Of a stretch of DNA of 64,000 nucleotides, positions 1 through 8,986 are shown in pieces; within the stretch, counting starts at the first letter, position 1; each line of letters starts with the position of its first letter. This DNA comes from Halonatronomonas betaini. Lineage in GTDB: Bacteria; Bacillota; Halanaerobiia; Halanaerobiales; Halarsenatibacteraceae. The stretch is taken from contig NZ_JADPIE010000001.1 of the NCBI RefSeq assembly GCF_015666175.1, positions 439,741 to 503,740 of the forward strand. The letters run 5' to 3'. The translations under genes and the position numbers were made by a program. The notes below the pieces were generated by a model. It did not search any database and was not told the DNA's origin. It saw only the letters and a list, made by a program, of their open reading frames with translations.

Positions 1-103
1 GGCTAAATTTAAGTGATTTTTTTAAATAAGTTTTTTAATAATTTAAGATGACATATTCACTGATTTGAATAATAATTAATTAATTTAAATATTTTTAATT
101 TTC

Positions 104-134
104 TTGCAGGACTTTAGTAATAAATGACGAATAA
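104..134 (+). promoter_or_regulatory. Candidate sigma-H-type promoter upstream of chemotaxis operon
   Basis: AGGACTT (108-114), then 11 nt, then GACGAAT (126-132). This fits the Bacillus/Clostridium sigma-H pattern RnAGGAwWW-N11/12-RnnGAATww. The same GCAGGAnTT element recurs at 11803, 20386 and 57474. Assignment to SigH is inference from the motif alone. Confidence 0.45.
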
Positions 135-165
135 TGAATATAGGTTTGAATTCCAACTTTATCAA

Positions 166-316
166 TCTGCTTACTTTTATATCCATAACAAGACATTATA
201 TACATTTCTGCTCGAAATGGTGACTGTTATTATTTAACTAAGCAGTCACAAAGCCAGATAGACTGGCTGCCGAAAGCAGGTTATTATCACCCTATCTGTA
301 TTTTAGCAGGTAGAGT
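166..316 (+). promoter_or_regulatory. Structured 5' leader of the receptor gene, possible riboswitch
   Basis: Between the promoter candidate and the receptor gene are stacked potential hairpins: GTGACTG (220-226) with CAGTCAC (243-249), a perfect 7 bp; GCCAG (253-257) with CTGGC (263-267); and CTATCTG (292-298) with CAGGTAG (307-313), followed by a T-rich stretch like a weak terminator. The strings CAAAGCC and CTGGCTGCCGAA resemble conserved parts of c-di-GMP-I (GEMM) riboswitches, which often precede receptor genes, but I cannot fold the whole GEMM consensus onto it. Nothing else is recognised in positions 1-447. Confidence 0.3.
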
Positions 317-447
317 TTTATATATTTTAGTTTAATTAACTTTGTTAATAATTTCTTTAATAATAAATATTATTAGGAGGCGATTTTTATATGTTACACA
401 TTTAGTTAAAATATTTTGAATATACCAAAAACAAGGGGGGGAACAAA

Positions 448-2544
448 GTGTTTAATAAAAATAAAAAAGATAAAGTAGAAACAAAAGGTCTAAGTTTTTC
501 AGTAAAGTTAATAGTAATGTTCTTGCTTATTAGTCTTATTCCGGTCTTGATCATATCTTATCTGAGTTTAAATAATGCTTCAGATAATTTAGAAGAAGAG
601 ATCTTTTTAAAGCTAGAGTCCATACAATCTATTAAACATGAACAGATTAATGATTTTTTTAATGAAAGATTGGCTGATATAGAAGTTTTAAGTACTTCTA
701 TGAATGTTTATAGGGCTATGAATAATTTAGTAGAACCTTATCATGATAATGGCTTAAATAGTCGACAATATAATAATGTGGTATCAGAATATGAACAGTA
801 TTTTGATAGGTACATAGATCTCTATGGATATTATGATCTCTTTTTAATAGATCCAGATGGTGAAATAATTTATACTGTAGAGGCAGAAAGCGATCTTGGA
901 ACAAATTTAGTTGGAGGTAGCTATAACGATACTAATCTAGCTGCAGCTTTTTCCCAGGGACAAAATGAAGTAACATTAGTTGATTATGAATATTACCCTC
1001 CTTCAGATGGTCCTGCAAGTTTTATTGCTGCTCCGATCCAGGAAGATGGCGAATTCCTTGGAGTCTTAGCTCTCCAGATATCTGATGAAGCTATTAATAA
1101 CATAATGTCTGTTGAAGAAGGTATGGGGGAAAGTGGTGAAGTTTATTTAGTTGGTGAAGATTTACTGATGCGTTCAGACTCAAGATTTTCATCAGAAAGC
1201 ACAATTTTAGAAAGAGAAATAGATACGCTCGCAGCCCGGGAGGCTTTTGCCGGTAATGCAGGGCATCAATTAATTGAAGATTATAGAGGTATAAGTGTGT
1301 TAAGTGCCTATGATCCTTTAATGCTTCCAGGTTTTACCTGGGCAATTATTGCAGAGATAGATGAGGCTGAAGCCTTTGCTGCTATAGATGCCCTGCAAAG
1401 GATGATTATAATTATTGCAATAGTAGCTGCTTTAATAATAATTATAATTGCATATTTATTCTCCAATCAAATAACAAAACCAATAATAAATGCTGTTAGT
1501 TTTTCCAAGGATATTTCTAACGGTAAATTAGGAATAGATGATTTAAGCATTGATAGTAATGATGAAATCGGCGTTTTAGGCAGTTCTTTAAATAAAATGA
1601 AAGAAAACTTGAAAGATATGATTCAACAGGTAGCCAAAATAACAGACGAATTATCCTCTTCCAGTGAAGAGTTATCAGCTTCTAGCGAGGAGATGTCAGC
1701 ATCAGCTCAGGAGATAGGAAAGGCAATTGAAGAAGTGGCATCTGGAGCTGAAGAACAAACTGCCCAGATAGATACAACTTCCAGTAATATAGAAGACCTT
1801 AGTGAAAATCTAGATAATGTTAATAAAATGTCAGAAGAGATGAATAAACAGTCAAAAGATGTTATTGATAATATTGGAGTCGGCAACAATTCAGTTGAGA
1901 ATGCTAAAAGTCAGATAAATTCAGTAAAAGCAAGCTCTCAAGATGTAGTTAATAGTATTAATAATCTTGGAGAACTTTCAAATGAAATTAATGAGATAGT
2001 AAGTTTAATTGACGGGATAGCAGCTCAAACCAATTTACTTGCCTTAAACGCTGCAATTGAAGCAGCCCGGGCCGGTGAAGCAGGTAGAGGTTTTAGTGTA
2101 GTTGCTGATGAGATTAGAGAACTGGCTGAAGAGACATCCAACGCAACCCAGCAGGTCTCATCATTGATTACTGAAATCCAAAAAGGCGTAGAAGAATCTA
2201 TTGATAATTCAAGTCAGGCTGAAAAAGCTGTTACAGATAGTGTTGAAGCTATTGAAGTCACTGATGAATCATTTAATAAAATAAAACAGGCCGTTAATTC
2301 ATTGGAAAGTTTAATAGCAAAAGTTGATAAGGCTTCAAAAGAAATGATTGAGAATAGTGAAAAGGTCAATACTTCAATTCTTGAAGTTGCTGCAGTTAGT
2401 GAGCAATCATCAAGTAATGCCCAGGAAGTAGCAGCTTCCAGCGAGGAACAGAGCGCCTCTTCAGAAGAAGTGGTGGCTGCCTCTGAGAGACTTGCTGAAA
2501 TGGCTCAGGACTTAGCAGAAACAGTCAATAAATTTGAACTGTAA
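448..2544 (+). CDS. Methyl-accepting chemotaxis protein, dCache type
   Basis: Transmembrane chemoreceptor of 698 aa with a GTG start 8 nt behind a strong GGGGGG site. Order: TM1 at about residues 17-41, an extracytoplasmic double-Cache-like ligand domain (about 45-310), TM2 (about 319-339), HAMP (340-392) and a long cytoplasmic coiled-coil signalling domain. The conserved hairpin tip [20 protein letters not shown] lies near residue 525-545. Glu/Gln-rich heptads around 405-440 and 655-680 are likely methylation regions. The ligand is unknown; dCache domains usually bind amino acids or small carboxylates. It heads a run with a P1-less CheA and two CheW proteins, so it probably nucleates that array. 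No C-terminal CheR-tethering pentapeptide is evident (it ends in NKFEL). A GGCTGG/CAGCC hairpin sits just after the stop. Confidence 0.95.
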   Translation: MFNKNKKDKVETKGLSFSVKLIVMFLLISLIPVLIISYLSLNNASDNLEEEIFLKLESIQSIKHEQINDFFNERLADIEVLSTSMNVYRAMNNLVEPYHDNGLNSRQYNNVVSEYEQYFDRYIDLYGYYDLFLIDPDGEIIYTVEAESDLGTNLVGGSYNDTNLAAAFSQGQNEVTLVDYEYYPPSDGPASFIAAPIQEDGEFLGVLALQISDEAINNIMSVEEGMGESGEVYLVGEDLLMRSDSRFSSESTILEREIDTLAAREAFAGNAGHQLIEDYRGISVLSAYDPLMLPGFTWAIIAEIDEAEAFAAIDALQRMIIIIAIVAALIIIIIAYLFSNQITKPIINAVSFSKDISNGKLGIDDLSIDSNDEIGVLGSSLNKMKENLKDMIQQVAKITDELSSSSEELSASSEEMSASAQEIGKAIEEVASGAEEQTAQIDTTSSNIEDLSENLDNVNKMSEEMNKQSKDVIDNIGVGNNSVENAKSQINSVKASSQDVVNSINNLGELSNEINEIVSLIDGIAAQTNLLALNAAIEAARAGEAGRGFSVVADEIRELAEETSNATQQVSSLITEIQKGVEESIDNSSQAEKAVTDSVEAIEVTDESFNKIKQAVNSLESLIAKVDKASKEMIENSEKVNTSILEVAAVSEQSSSNAQEVAASSEEQSASSEEVVAASERLAEMAQDLAETVNKFEL

Positions 2545-2628
2545 ATAAATTAGTTATAGGGGCTGGCATAATTTTCAGCCAGTCTCTATTACTTTTAAAT
2601 ATTCAATTAATAGTAGGAGGTTAACTCC

Positions 2629-3804
2629 ATGAGTGAAAATAAATCAGATTTTGAATATTCATCAACTGTCAGGGTCGATATCTCAAAACTTGATACCTTG
2701 ATGAATATGGTTGGTGAATTGTTGATTAATAAAACGAGGCTTGAGGGTTTAAAACTGGAGCATGATACCTATAGTGATATTATTGGTCAGTTAGACAGGG
2801 TAACAATGGAGCTCCATCATGTTGTTATGCAGATAAGAATGGTTCCAATCGGTGGCATTTTCAATAGGTTCCCGAGAATGATCAGGGATTTATCCAAGGA
2901 GTTAGATAAAGAGATTGACCTAATCATTGAAGGTGCTGAAACTGAGCTGGACCGTTCAATTATAGATGAGCTTGCTGATCCTTTAGTCCATCTTTTAAGG
3001 AATGCCGTTGACCATGGTATTGAGAAAAAAGATGTCAGAAAAGAAAAGGGCAAACCTGTTGAGGGCAAGATTTTACTTAAGGCCTATCAGAAAGGCAGCG
3101 AGATTTTAATAGAGGTTGAGGATGACGGTAAAGGCCTTGATGGCGATAAGCTGGCTGAAAAGGCCATTGAAAAAGGAATTACAACCAGAGAAGATGTTGA
3201 GAATATGGATGAAAGGGAAAAGCTTAATTTTATCTTTGCTCCAGGCTTTTCAATGACTGAAGAGGTAAGTGATGTCTCTGGCCGGGGAGTAGGCATGGAT
3301 GTTGTCAAAAGTGTCGTTGAATCCCTTGATGGCCAGATAATGATTGAATCTGAAAAGGATATTGGCACAAGGTTTACTATTTCTCTGCCATTAACTCTGG
3401 CAATTACCCAGGCCTTAATGGTTAAAATAGATGATGAGATTTTTGCAATTCCATTGAATGCTATCAGTGAAACCTTAACTATTACTCCTGATAGATTAAA
3501 ACAGGTTAGAGGTCAGGATGTAATCGTCTTAAGAGATAAGACTATTCCAATAAAGGAAGCTGCCAGGCAGCTTAATTTAGATATGGAATATGGCAAGTAT
3601 AAAGAGCTTGATGAGATACCTGTGGTTATTGTTAAAACCGGGGAGAGGCTGGTTGGTTTAGTAATTGATGAGCTCTTAAACCAGCAGGAGATAGTTATTA
3701 AATCTCTTGGCAAGTATTTATTGAATGTTGAGCATATTAGTGGTGCGACAATCGTTGGTGACGGCGATGTTGCCTTGATTTTAGATGTCAGGAATATTGC
3801 ATAA
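2629..3804 (+). CDS. cheA: CheA-type histidine kinase lacking P1 and P2
   Basis: Chemotaxis kinase of 391 aa; canonical CheA is about 650-700 aa. It begins directly with the P3 dimerisation helices (residues about 10-75), followed by the P4 ATPase (N-box HLLRNAVDHGIE about 121-132, G1 DDGKGLD about 165-171, G2 GRGVGMD about 219-225) and the P5 CheW-like domain (about 260-391). The P1 Hpt domain with the phospho-accepting His and the P2 CheY-docking domain are absent. The start is supported by GGAGG 9 nt upstream of ATG, and the 84-bp gap after the receptor gene cannot hold a P1 domain. The ATP site looks intact, so it could phosphorylate a P1 in trans or act as an array scaffold. It is followed by two cheW genes; no response regulator is adjacent. 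Confidence 0.93.
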   Translation: MSENKSDFEYSSTVRVDISKLDTLMNMVGELLINKTRLEGLKLEHDTYSDIIGQLDRVTMELHHVVMQIRMVPIGGIFNRFPRMIRDLSKELDKEIDLIIEGAETELDRSIIDELADPLVHLLRNAVDHGIEKKDVRKEKGKPVEGKILLKAYQKGSEILIEVEDDGKGLDGDKLAEKAIEKGITTREDVENMDEREKLNFIFAPGFSMTEEVSDVSGRGVGMDVVKSVVESLDGQIMIESEKDIGTRFTISLPLTLAITQALMVKIDDEIFAIPLNAISETLTITPDRLKQVRGQDVIVLRDKTIPIKEAARQLNLDMEYGKYKELDEIPVVIVKTGERLVGLVIDELLNQQEIVIKSLGKYLLNVEHISGATIVGDGDVALILDVRNIA

Positions 3805-3819
3805 GGGGGAGGGGAAGAG

Positions 3820-4344
3820 ATGGAAGCTGTAACAGTTGATAAAGAAGAAGCTGTACGAGATGATTATTTAAATGACGGGATGCATGATAATACAGGGAAT
3901 AAGGATCAGTTTGTTGTATTTCAGCTCGGGTCAGAAGAATATGGGGTTAATATCTCCCAGGCCAAGGAGATAATCAAGCCGAAAAATATTACTAATGTCC
4001 CCAATACTCCTGAGCATGTATTAGGTGTAATAAATTTAAGAGGCCAGATAGTGCCTGTTGTTGATATGAAAAAGAGGTTTTCTATAGAGCTTGAAGACAA
4101 TGAGGAGACTGATTCCAGCAGGATTATAACTGTTGAAGTTAATGATGCCTTAATCGGGATAAAAGTAGATGGAGTTAATGAGGTTGTCTGGCTTGATCAG
4201 GATAAATTAGAGCCTGCCCCTGAAGTTGCCGGTGGCGTAAGACAGGAATATTTAATAGGTATTGGCAAGATTGAAGACCGGCTATTGGTCTTAGTCGATT
4301 TAAATAAGATATTATTTGAAGATACCGATGAAATTAAAAATTAA
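3820..4344 (+). CDS. cheW: CheW coupling protein (first copy)
   Basis: Adaptor of 174 aa that links the receptor tip to the CheA P5 domain. A charged N-terminal extension (about 1-28) precedes a complete CheW beta-barrel (QFVVFQLGSEEYGVNI, then LGVINLRGQIVPVVDM at about 66-82, and a C-terminal DRLLVLVDLNKIL). The INLRGxIVPVxD core is typical of functional CheW. It lies 15 nt after cheA with a GGGGGAGGGG ribosome site. A second cheW of clearly different sequence follows immediately, so the array may contain two adaptor types. Confidence 0.95.
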   Translation: MEAVTVDKEEAVRDDYLNDGMHDNTGNKDQFVVFQLGSEEYGVNISQAKEIIKPKNITNVPNTPEHVLGVINLRGQIVPVVDMKKRFSIELEDNEETDSSRIITVEVNDALIGIKVDGVNEVVWLDQDKLEPAPEVAGGVRQEYLIGIGKIEDRLLVLVDLNKILFEDTDEIKN

Positions 4345-4358
4345 GTGGGGGAGTATCT

Positions 4359-4859
4359 ATGTTATCTAAATTTAAGGATGAGAGCAGATCTGAAAAAAAG
4401 ATTGAAGTAAAGAATCAATATATAGTCTTTTTGATAAATGATCAGGAATTTGGTGTTGAGATAAAACAGACTAGAGAGATAATTAATTTTACTGAGCTAA
4501 CTGAGATGCCATCAACCCCTGATTTTGTTAAAGGTGTTATAAATTTAAGAGGTGAGATTGTTCCGATTGTTGATCTTTACAAAAGGTTAGAGATTGATAA
4601 AAAGGAAAGAGAAAGTGATGACAAGATAATTGTTGTTGAGATAGCAGGAAATCTAATAGGTATGCAGGTTTCTGAGGTTAAAGGTATTATCAGGTTGAGT
4701 GAAGATAATATTGGCTCTGCATCTGGGCTGACCCAGCAGTATAAAAAAGATTTTATTGAAGGCGTAGGCAAACTGGATGACCGACTGATAATTTTACTTA
4801 AGCTAGATAAAGTATTGACCCAGGAAGAAGTTGACGAAATTTCAGAATTAGATGTTTAA
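4359..4859 (+). CDS. cheW: CheW coupling protein (second copy)
   Basis: Second adaptor of 166 aa, 14 nt downstream of the first, preceded by GTGGGGGAG. It has a single CheW domain: QYIVFLINDQEFGVEI near residue 21, GVINLRGEIVPIVDLYKR at about 65-82 and DRLIILLKLDKVL near the C terminus. It is similar to, but not a recent copy of, its neighbour. It is the last chemotaxis gene here; no cheY, cheR, cheB, cheC or cheD lies in the window. The next gene, 130 bp on, is a PAS-GGDEF protein, which suggests but does not prove a functional link to c-di-GMP signalling. Confidence 0.95.
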   Translation: MLSKFKDESRSEKKIEVKNQYIVFLINDQEFGVEIKQTREIINFTELTEMPSTPDFVKGVINLRGEIVPIVDLYKRLEIDKKERESDDKIIVVEIAGNLIGMQVSEVKGIIRLSEDNIGSASGLTQQYKKDFIEGVGKLDDRLIILLKLDKVLTQEEVDEISELDV

Positions 4860-4989
4860 CCTGGAGAATACTAATAGCTGATATTAATGGGTTAATAGTG
4901 AATGATTAAAGTTTTCTAATAATAAAGAGCAGAATATAAAATAATAAATATTAGATGCAGTTAAGATATTAGATAGGGAAGTGCTTATA

Positions 4990-5886
4990 TTGAAAATAGA
5001 AATTAAAGATATATTGGATAACTTATTTGGTGGAGTATATTATGTTGATAAAAACAGAAAAATTGAATACTGGAATAAAGATGCAGAAAGGATTACCGGG
5101 TTTTCAAGAGAAGAGGTTATTGGTAAACATTGTCATGACAATATTCTGCAGCATGTAGATGAGGCTGGAATAAATTTATGTCAAAATGGCTGTCCCTTAC
5201 ATGCTACTATTAATGATGGTGAAAAGAGAGAAGCTATGGTTTATTTACACCATAAGGAAGGTCACAGGGTACCGGTAATAGTTAGAGTTGTTCCTCTAAA
5301 AAATGAAAAAGATGAGATAATAGGAGCAGTAGAACTATTTTTCGAAAACATAAAAGTTCAGTCTTTAGAAGAGAAAATTAATGAACTGAAAAAAGAAAAT
5401 TATAAAGATGAACTAACTAAAATTAATAATAGAAAATTTTTAGAAGAAATTTTAACAGAAATTTTTTCAAGAAAAAATATTAATAAAAATAATATAGCAT
5501 TTTGTTTTCTAGATGTTGATGATTTTAAATTCATTAATGACAATTATGGTCATTTAATTGGAGATAAAATTTTATCAATGATAGCAAACACTTTAAAAAG
5601 TAATGTTAGACCTGCTGATAAAGCTTTTCGGTGGGGAGGAGATGAGTTTGCATTAATACTCTTTGATATAGAAACAAATAACCAACTTCACGAATTATTA
5701 ACGAGATTAAAATTGTTAATTAATGATTCTTTTATCAATTATAAACAGGAAAAATTAAATGTAACCATGTCTTTTGGGGCTACCAAAATAAGAAAAGATG
5801 ATACTATAAATTCTCTGACAAAGAGATCAGATGACAACATGTATGAAAGCAAGAAAAAAGGGAAAGATGTAATTACTGTAAACTAA
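4990..5886 (+). CDS. PAS-GGDEF diguanylate cyclase with Cys-rich PAS domain
   Basis: Predicted cytoplasmic diguanylate cyclase (2 GTP to c-di-GMP), 298 aa from the TTG at 4990; a GTG at 4981 is in frame, but its distance to AGGGAAG favours the TTG. The PAS domain (about 1-120) carries an unusual pattern: HCHDNILQHVDEAG, then LCQNGCPLHATINDG and a HHKEGHRVPVIVRVVPL segment. This conserved His/Cys pattern occurs in a recognisable PAS subfamily; a redox or metal role is my inference. The GGDEF domain (about 135-298) has GGDEF at 216-220 and an inhibitory-site RPAD five residues before it, so catalysis with product feedback is expected. There is no HD-GYP domain. Confidence 0.9.
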   Translation: MKIEIKDILDNLFGGVYYVDKNRKIEYWNKDAERITGFSREEVIGKHCHDNILQHVDEAGINLCQNGCPLHATINDGEKREAMVYLHHKEGHRVPVIVRVVPLKNEKDEIIGAVELFFENIKVQSLEEKINELKKENYKDELTKINNRKFLEEILTEIFSRKNINKNNIAFCFLDVDDFKFINDNYGHLIGDKILSMIANTLKSNVRPADKAFRWGGDEFALILFDIETNNQLHELLTRLKLLINDSFINYKQEKLNVTMSFGATKIRKDDTINSLTKRSDDNMYESKKKGKDVITVN

Positions 5887-5945
5887 AATATATAATTTTA
5901 TATTTAGTAATGAATTTTTGAGGTATTTTAAAAGAGGGGTTACTA

Positions 5946-7337
5946 ATGATTAAAGATTTATCAGAACTATTTGAAATAATTGAATCAGTAAATGCGATAA
6001 TATGGGAGTATAATATTTTAGATGATAACTGGGATTATGTTTCACCTCAATCTCAAACGATTTTAGGATATAAACCTGAAGAATGGACAGATCTGGATTT
6101 TTGGGTAAATAGCATTCATCCTGAAGATAGAAATTGGGCTAAAGACTATTGTTTAAGTTGCACCCAAAAAGGAGAAGACCATATCTTTGAATATAGATTT
6201 AAGAAAAAAACTGGAGGTTATATCTGGCTAAGAGATGAAGTAGTTATAATTATGGAAGCTGGTTCACCTGTTAAATTAAGGGGACTTATGACAGATATAA
6301 CAGAGTTAAAAGAACGAGAAAATAAAATTAAGTATTTGTTATATAGAGATAGTTTAACTGAATTATATAATCGTCGCTTTTTTGAAGAAGAAATTAAGCG
6401 ACTTGATACTAAAAGACAACTCCCCTTAAGCATTATTATGGCAGATGTTAATGGTTTAAAACTTATTAATGATAGTCTAGGCCATGAAAAAGGAGACGAG
6501 CTACTTATAAAAACATCAAATTTATTGAAAGAGGTACTCAGAGAGGAAGACATTCTGGCTCGTCAGGGTGGAGACGAATTTGCAGTTTTACTCCCTAAAA
6601 CAAACAAAGATGAAGCAGAGAAGATAGTATTAAGAATCAAGGAGAAATGTAGAGAAACTATTAATGAAGAAGTTGCTGTTTCGATTGGAATTGGGTTAGC
6701 TACTAAAATAAAACCTGAACAGGATATAAATGAAGTTTTAAGAGTGGCAGATAATATTATGTATCAGAGTAAATTGTCAGAAAGTAGAAGTACTAAAAGC
6801 AAGATAGTTCAGAGCCTTGTTAGTACTTTAGAGGTGAAAAGTAATGAAACAAAAGAACATGCTTTGCGAATGACTAAATTGGCCTTTGAATTTGGTGAAA
6901 AATTAGGTCTGACTAACTCTGAATTAAACAGACTTTCTCTGCTTTCTACTCTCCATGATATTGGAAAGATAACAATTTCAGAAAAAATATTAAAAAAACC
7001 TGAAGAGTTAACAGTTGAAGAATGGAAAATAATCAAAGAACACCCTGAAAGAGGCTATAAAATTGCAAATTCTTCTGAAGAATTTGCCTTAATTGCAGAA
7101 GAAATCTATGCTCATCATGAAAGATGGGATGGTAGTGGTTACCCCAAGAATTTAAGTGGAGAAGGTATTCCTTATTTAGCCAGGATTATTTCAATCATAG
7201 ATGCCTACGATGTAATGACAAATGGAAGGCAATATAAAAAAGTTATGAGTCAAAAGGAAGCTTTACAGGAGATCAAAGCATGTTCAGGAAGTCAATTTGA
7301 TCCAGAGCTGGCACCTTCTTTTATTGAAATGATGTAG
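5946..7337 (+). CDS. PAS-GGDEF-HD-GYP protein (c-di-GMP synthase/hydrolase)
   Basis: 463 aa, ATG preceded by AGAGGGG. PAS_3-type sensor (about 1-125, with IHPEDRNW), GGDEF domain (about 130-290; GGDEF at 208-212 with I-site REED) and HD-GYP phosphodiesterase (about 293-463; HDIGK from 337, then HHERWDGSGYP). Both catalytic motifs look intact, so one polypeptide may make and degrade c-di-GMP, with the PAS input setting the balance. Over its C-terminal ~320 residues it is a close paralogue of the gene at 8987 (for example KSNETKEHALRMTKL in both), which marks local duplication. The C terminus is abrupt (SFIEMM, stop), slightly shorter than its paralogues. Confidence 0.92.
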   Translation: MIKDLSELFEIIESVNAIIWEYNILDDNWDYVSPQSQTILGYKPEEWTDLDFWVNSIHPEDRNWAKDYCLSCTQKGEDHIFEYRFKKKTGGYIWLRDEVVIIMEAGSPVKLRGLMTDITELKERENKIKYLLYRDSLTELYNRRFFEEEIKRLDTKRQLPLSIIMADVNGLKLINDSLGHEKGDELLIKTSNLLKEVLREEDILARQGGDEFAVLLPKTNKDEAEKIVLRIKEKCRETINEEVAVSIGIGLATKIKPEQDINEVLRVADNIMYQSKLSESRSTKSKIVQSLVSTLEVKSNETKEHALRMTKLAFEFGEKLGLTNSELNRLSLLSTLHDIGKITISEKILKKPEELTVEEWKIIKEHPERGYKIANSSEEFALIAEEIYAHHERWDGSGYPKNLSGEGIPYLARIISIIDAYDVMTNGRQYKKVMSQKEALQEIKACSGSQFDPELAPSFIEMM

Positions 7338-7537
7338 GACACATAAGATATTATAATTATTATAGTTTTGTTTTATACAGATGGTTTAAGTTTAAACAAA
7401 ATAATGTTGTTAATTAAAGTAGATTATACTTTATATAAATTTAATCTGAACAAAAATTAATTACTTTAAAAGCGGCAAAGCAGTTAATAATCATTTTTTA
7501 AGAAATGTTATAACAGGATAACAGGGAGCGATTTAAT

Positions 7538-8860
7538 ATGGAAGCAAATTATTTACAAAAGGAGTTATATGATTTAATCGACAACGATAAGAGTGTTTTT
7601 GATTTTATACAATCAGGTTCTTTAGATGGTATTTGGTATTGGGATTTAGAGAGTCCTGAAAATGAATGGATGAGCCCTAAATTCTGGAAAATACTTGGTT
7701 ATAACCCAGATGAGAAAAAGCACTTAGCAAGTGAATGGCAAGATATTATTTTTCAAGAAGATTTAAAATTAGCCACAGAAAATTTAGAAAAGCACTGTGC
7801 AGATCCTGATCATCCCTATGATCAAATTGTACGATACAGGCATAAAAATGGTTCTACTATATGGATAAGGTGTAGAGGATTAGCTATTAGAGATGAGAAC
7901 GGAAAAGCCATTCGTATGTTAGGAGCACATACAGATATCACTGACTTAAAAAGAACAGAAAAAGAAATTCATCGATTAAAAGAAGAATATAAAAAAGTAT
8001 TTAATGGTACTCAAGACGCTATATTTTTAATGAGAGTTTTAGAAAATGGGGAATTTCGTTATGTTCGAAATAATCTTTCTCATCAAAATAAAACAGGCAT
8101 TCTTCTGGAAGATATAAAGAATAAATCCCCGCAAGAATTACTTGGTAAAGAAAAGGGAGATATTGTTATAAAAAACTATAGAAAATGTCTTTCAGCCAGA
8201 GAAAGTATTACTTATGAAGAAGAACTAAATCTACCTGGTGGAGATCGAATTTGGCTAACAACATTAACTCCTATTATTAAAGGAAATAATGTTTCTCATA
8301 TTGTAGGTTCAGCAACAGATATTACAGAAAGAAAAAGATTAGAATTAGAATTAGAGAAACATGCTAATTATGATAATCTAACTGGATTACCCAATAGAAA
8401 ATTATTTTTTGAAGTACTAGATCGAAAGATATTAGAAAACGAAAGAGATAATAGGAAATTTGCTCTTCTTTTTATTGATTTAGATGGTTTTAAAGATATT
8501 AATGATAAATATGGCCATGAGGTTGGAGATGAAGTTTTAATTAAAGTAGGTGAGAAATTATTAAAGTGTATTAGAAAATCTGATACTGTTGCCCGAATGG
8601 GTGGAGATGAGTTTACAATTATATTGCGTAATATCAAAGATAAAACAACTGCTGAAAATCTTGTTAAGAAAATTCATACTGTGTTACAAGAAGTTATATA
8701 TATAGGAGATAATGAATGCAACATTGGTTCTTCTATTGGTATTTCTATATATCCTGATCATGGTAAGGATAGCGAAACATTATTAAGGAATGCTGATTTA
8801 TCAATGTATGAAATTAAAAGAAATGGAAAAAGTAGCTATAAGTTTTGTGTGACAACTTAA
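7538..8860 (+). CDS. PAS-PAS-GGDEF diguanylate cyclase
   Basis: 440 aa, ATG after AGGGAGCG. It has two PAS domains: about 20-145 (PAS_3 type, IWIRCRGLAIRDENG) and about 150-270 (a poorer match; it ends in SATDITERKRLE, the usual PAS-to-GGDEF linker). The GGDEF domain (about 275-440) has GGDEF at 355-359 and an I-site RKSD. Its sequence (NLTGLPNRKLFFEVL, FIDLDGFKDINDKYGHEVGD) is a different GGDEF type from that of its neighbours (LYNRRFFEEE type). It ends without an HD-GYP domain, but a short HD-GYP 3'-end remnant lies 45 bp downstream, so this gene may have been inserted into, or replaced part of, an older GGDEF-HD-GYP gene. Confidence 0.92.
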   Translation: MEANYLQKELYDLIDNDKSVFDFIQSGSLDGIWYWDLESPENEWMSPKFWKILGYNPDEKKHLASEWQDIIFQEDLKLATENLEKHCADPDHPYDQIVRYRHKNGSTIWIRCRGLAIRDENGKAIRMLGAHTDITDLKRTEKEIHRLKEEYKKVFNGTQDAIFLMRVLENGEFRYVRNNLSHQNKTGILLEDIKNKSPQELLGKEKGDIVIKNYRKCLSARESITYEEELNLPGGDRIWLTTLTPIIKGNNVSHIVGSATDITERKRLELELEKHANYDNLTGLPNRKLFFEVLDRKILENERDNRKFALLFIDLDGFKDINDKYGHEVGDEVLIKVGEKLLKCIRKSDTVARMGGDEFTIILRNIKDKTTAENLVKKIHTVLQEVIYIGDNECNIGSSIGISIYPDHGKDSETLLRNADLSMYEIKRNGKSSYKFCVTT

Positions 8861-8904
8861 TAAAAAAATTACTGTAAAAAGAGTTAGCGATCCATAACTG
8901 CATT

Positions 8905-8936
8905 GCCTCTTTTTTATTGAAATGATGGAGAGATAG
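8905..8936 (+). pseudogene. Remnant of an HD-GYP gene 3' end
   Basis: The stretch ending TTTATTGAAATGATGGAG (8914-8931) nearly repeats the last codons of the GGDEF-HD-GYP genes (SFIEMM; compare 7316-7335 and 11740-11759) and is followed by an in-frame-like TAG. A run of extra T residues breaks the reading frame. It is too short to be conclusive alone, but it lies exactly where a gene scar is expected. Confidence 0.45.
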
Positions 8937-8986
8937 TTATTATGCATTTTTTGATTCAGCTTTATAAAGTGAAAGGAGATTTCAAA

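Noticed and set aside
166-316. Firm call of a c-di-GMP-I or cobalamin riboswitch
   Set aside because: Only short strings match; the full conserved core and pairing of either family cannot be built, so it is reported only as a candidate leader.
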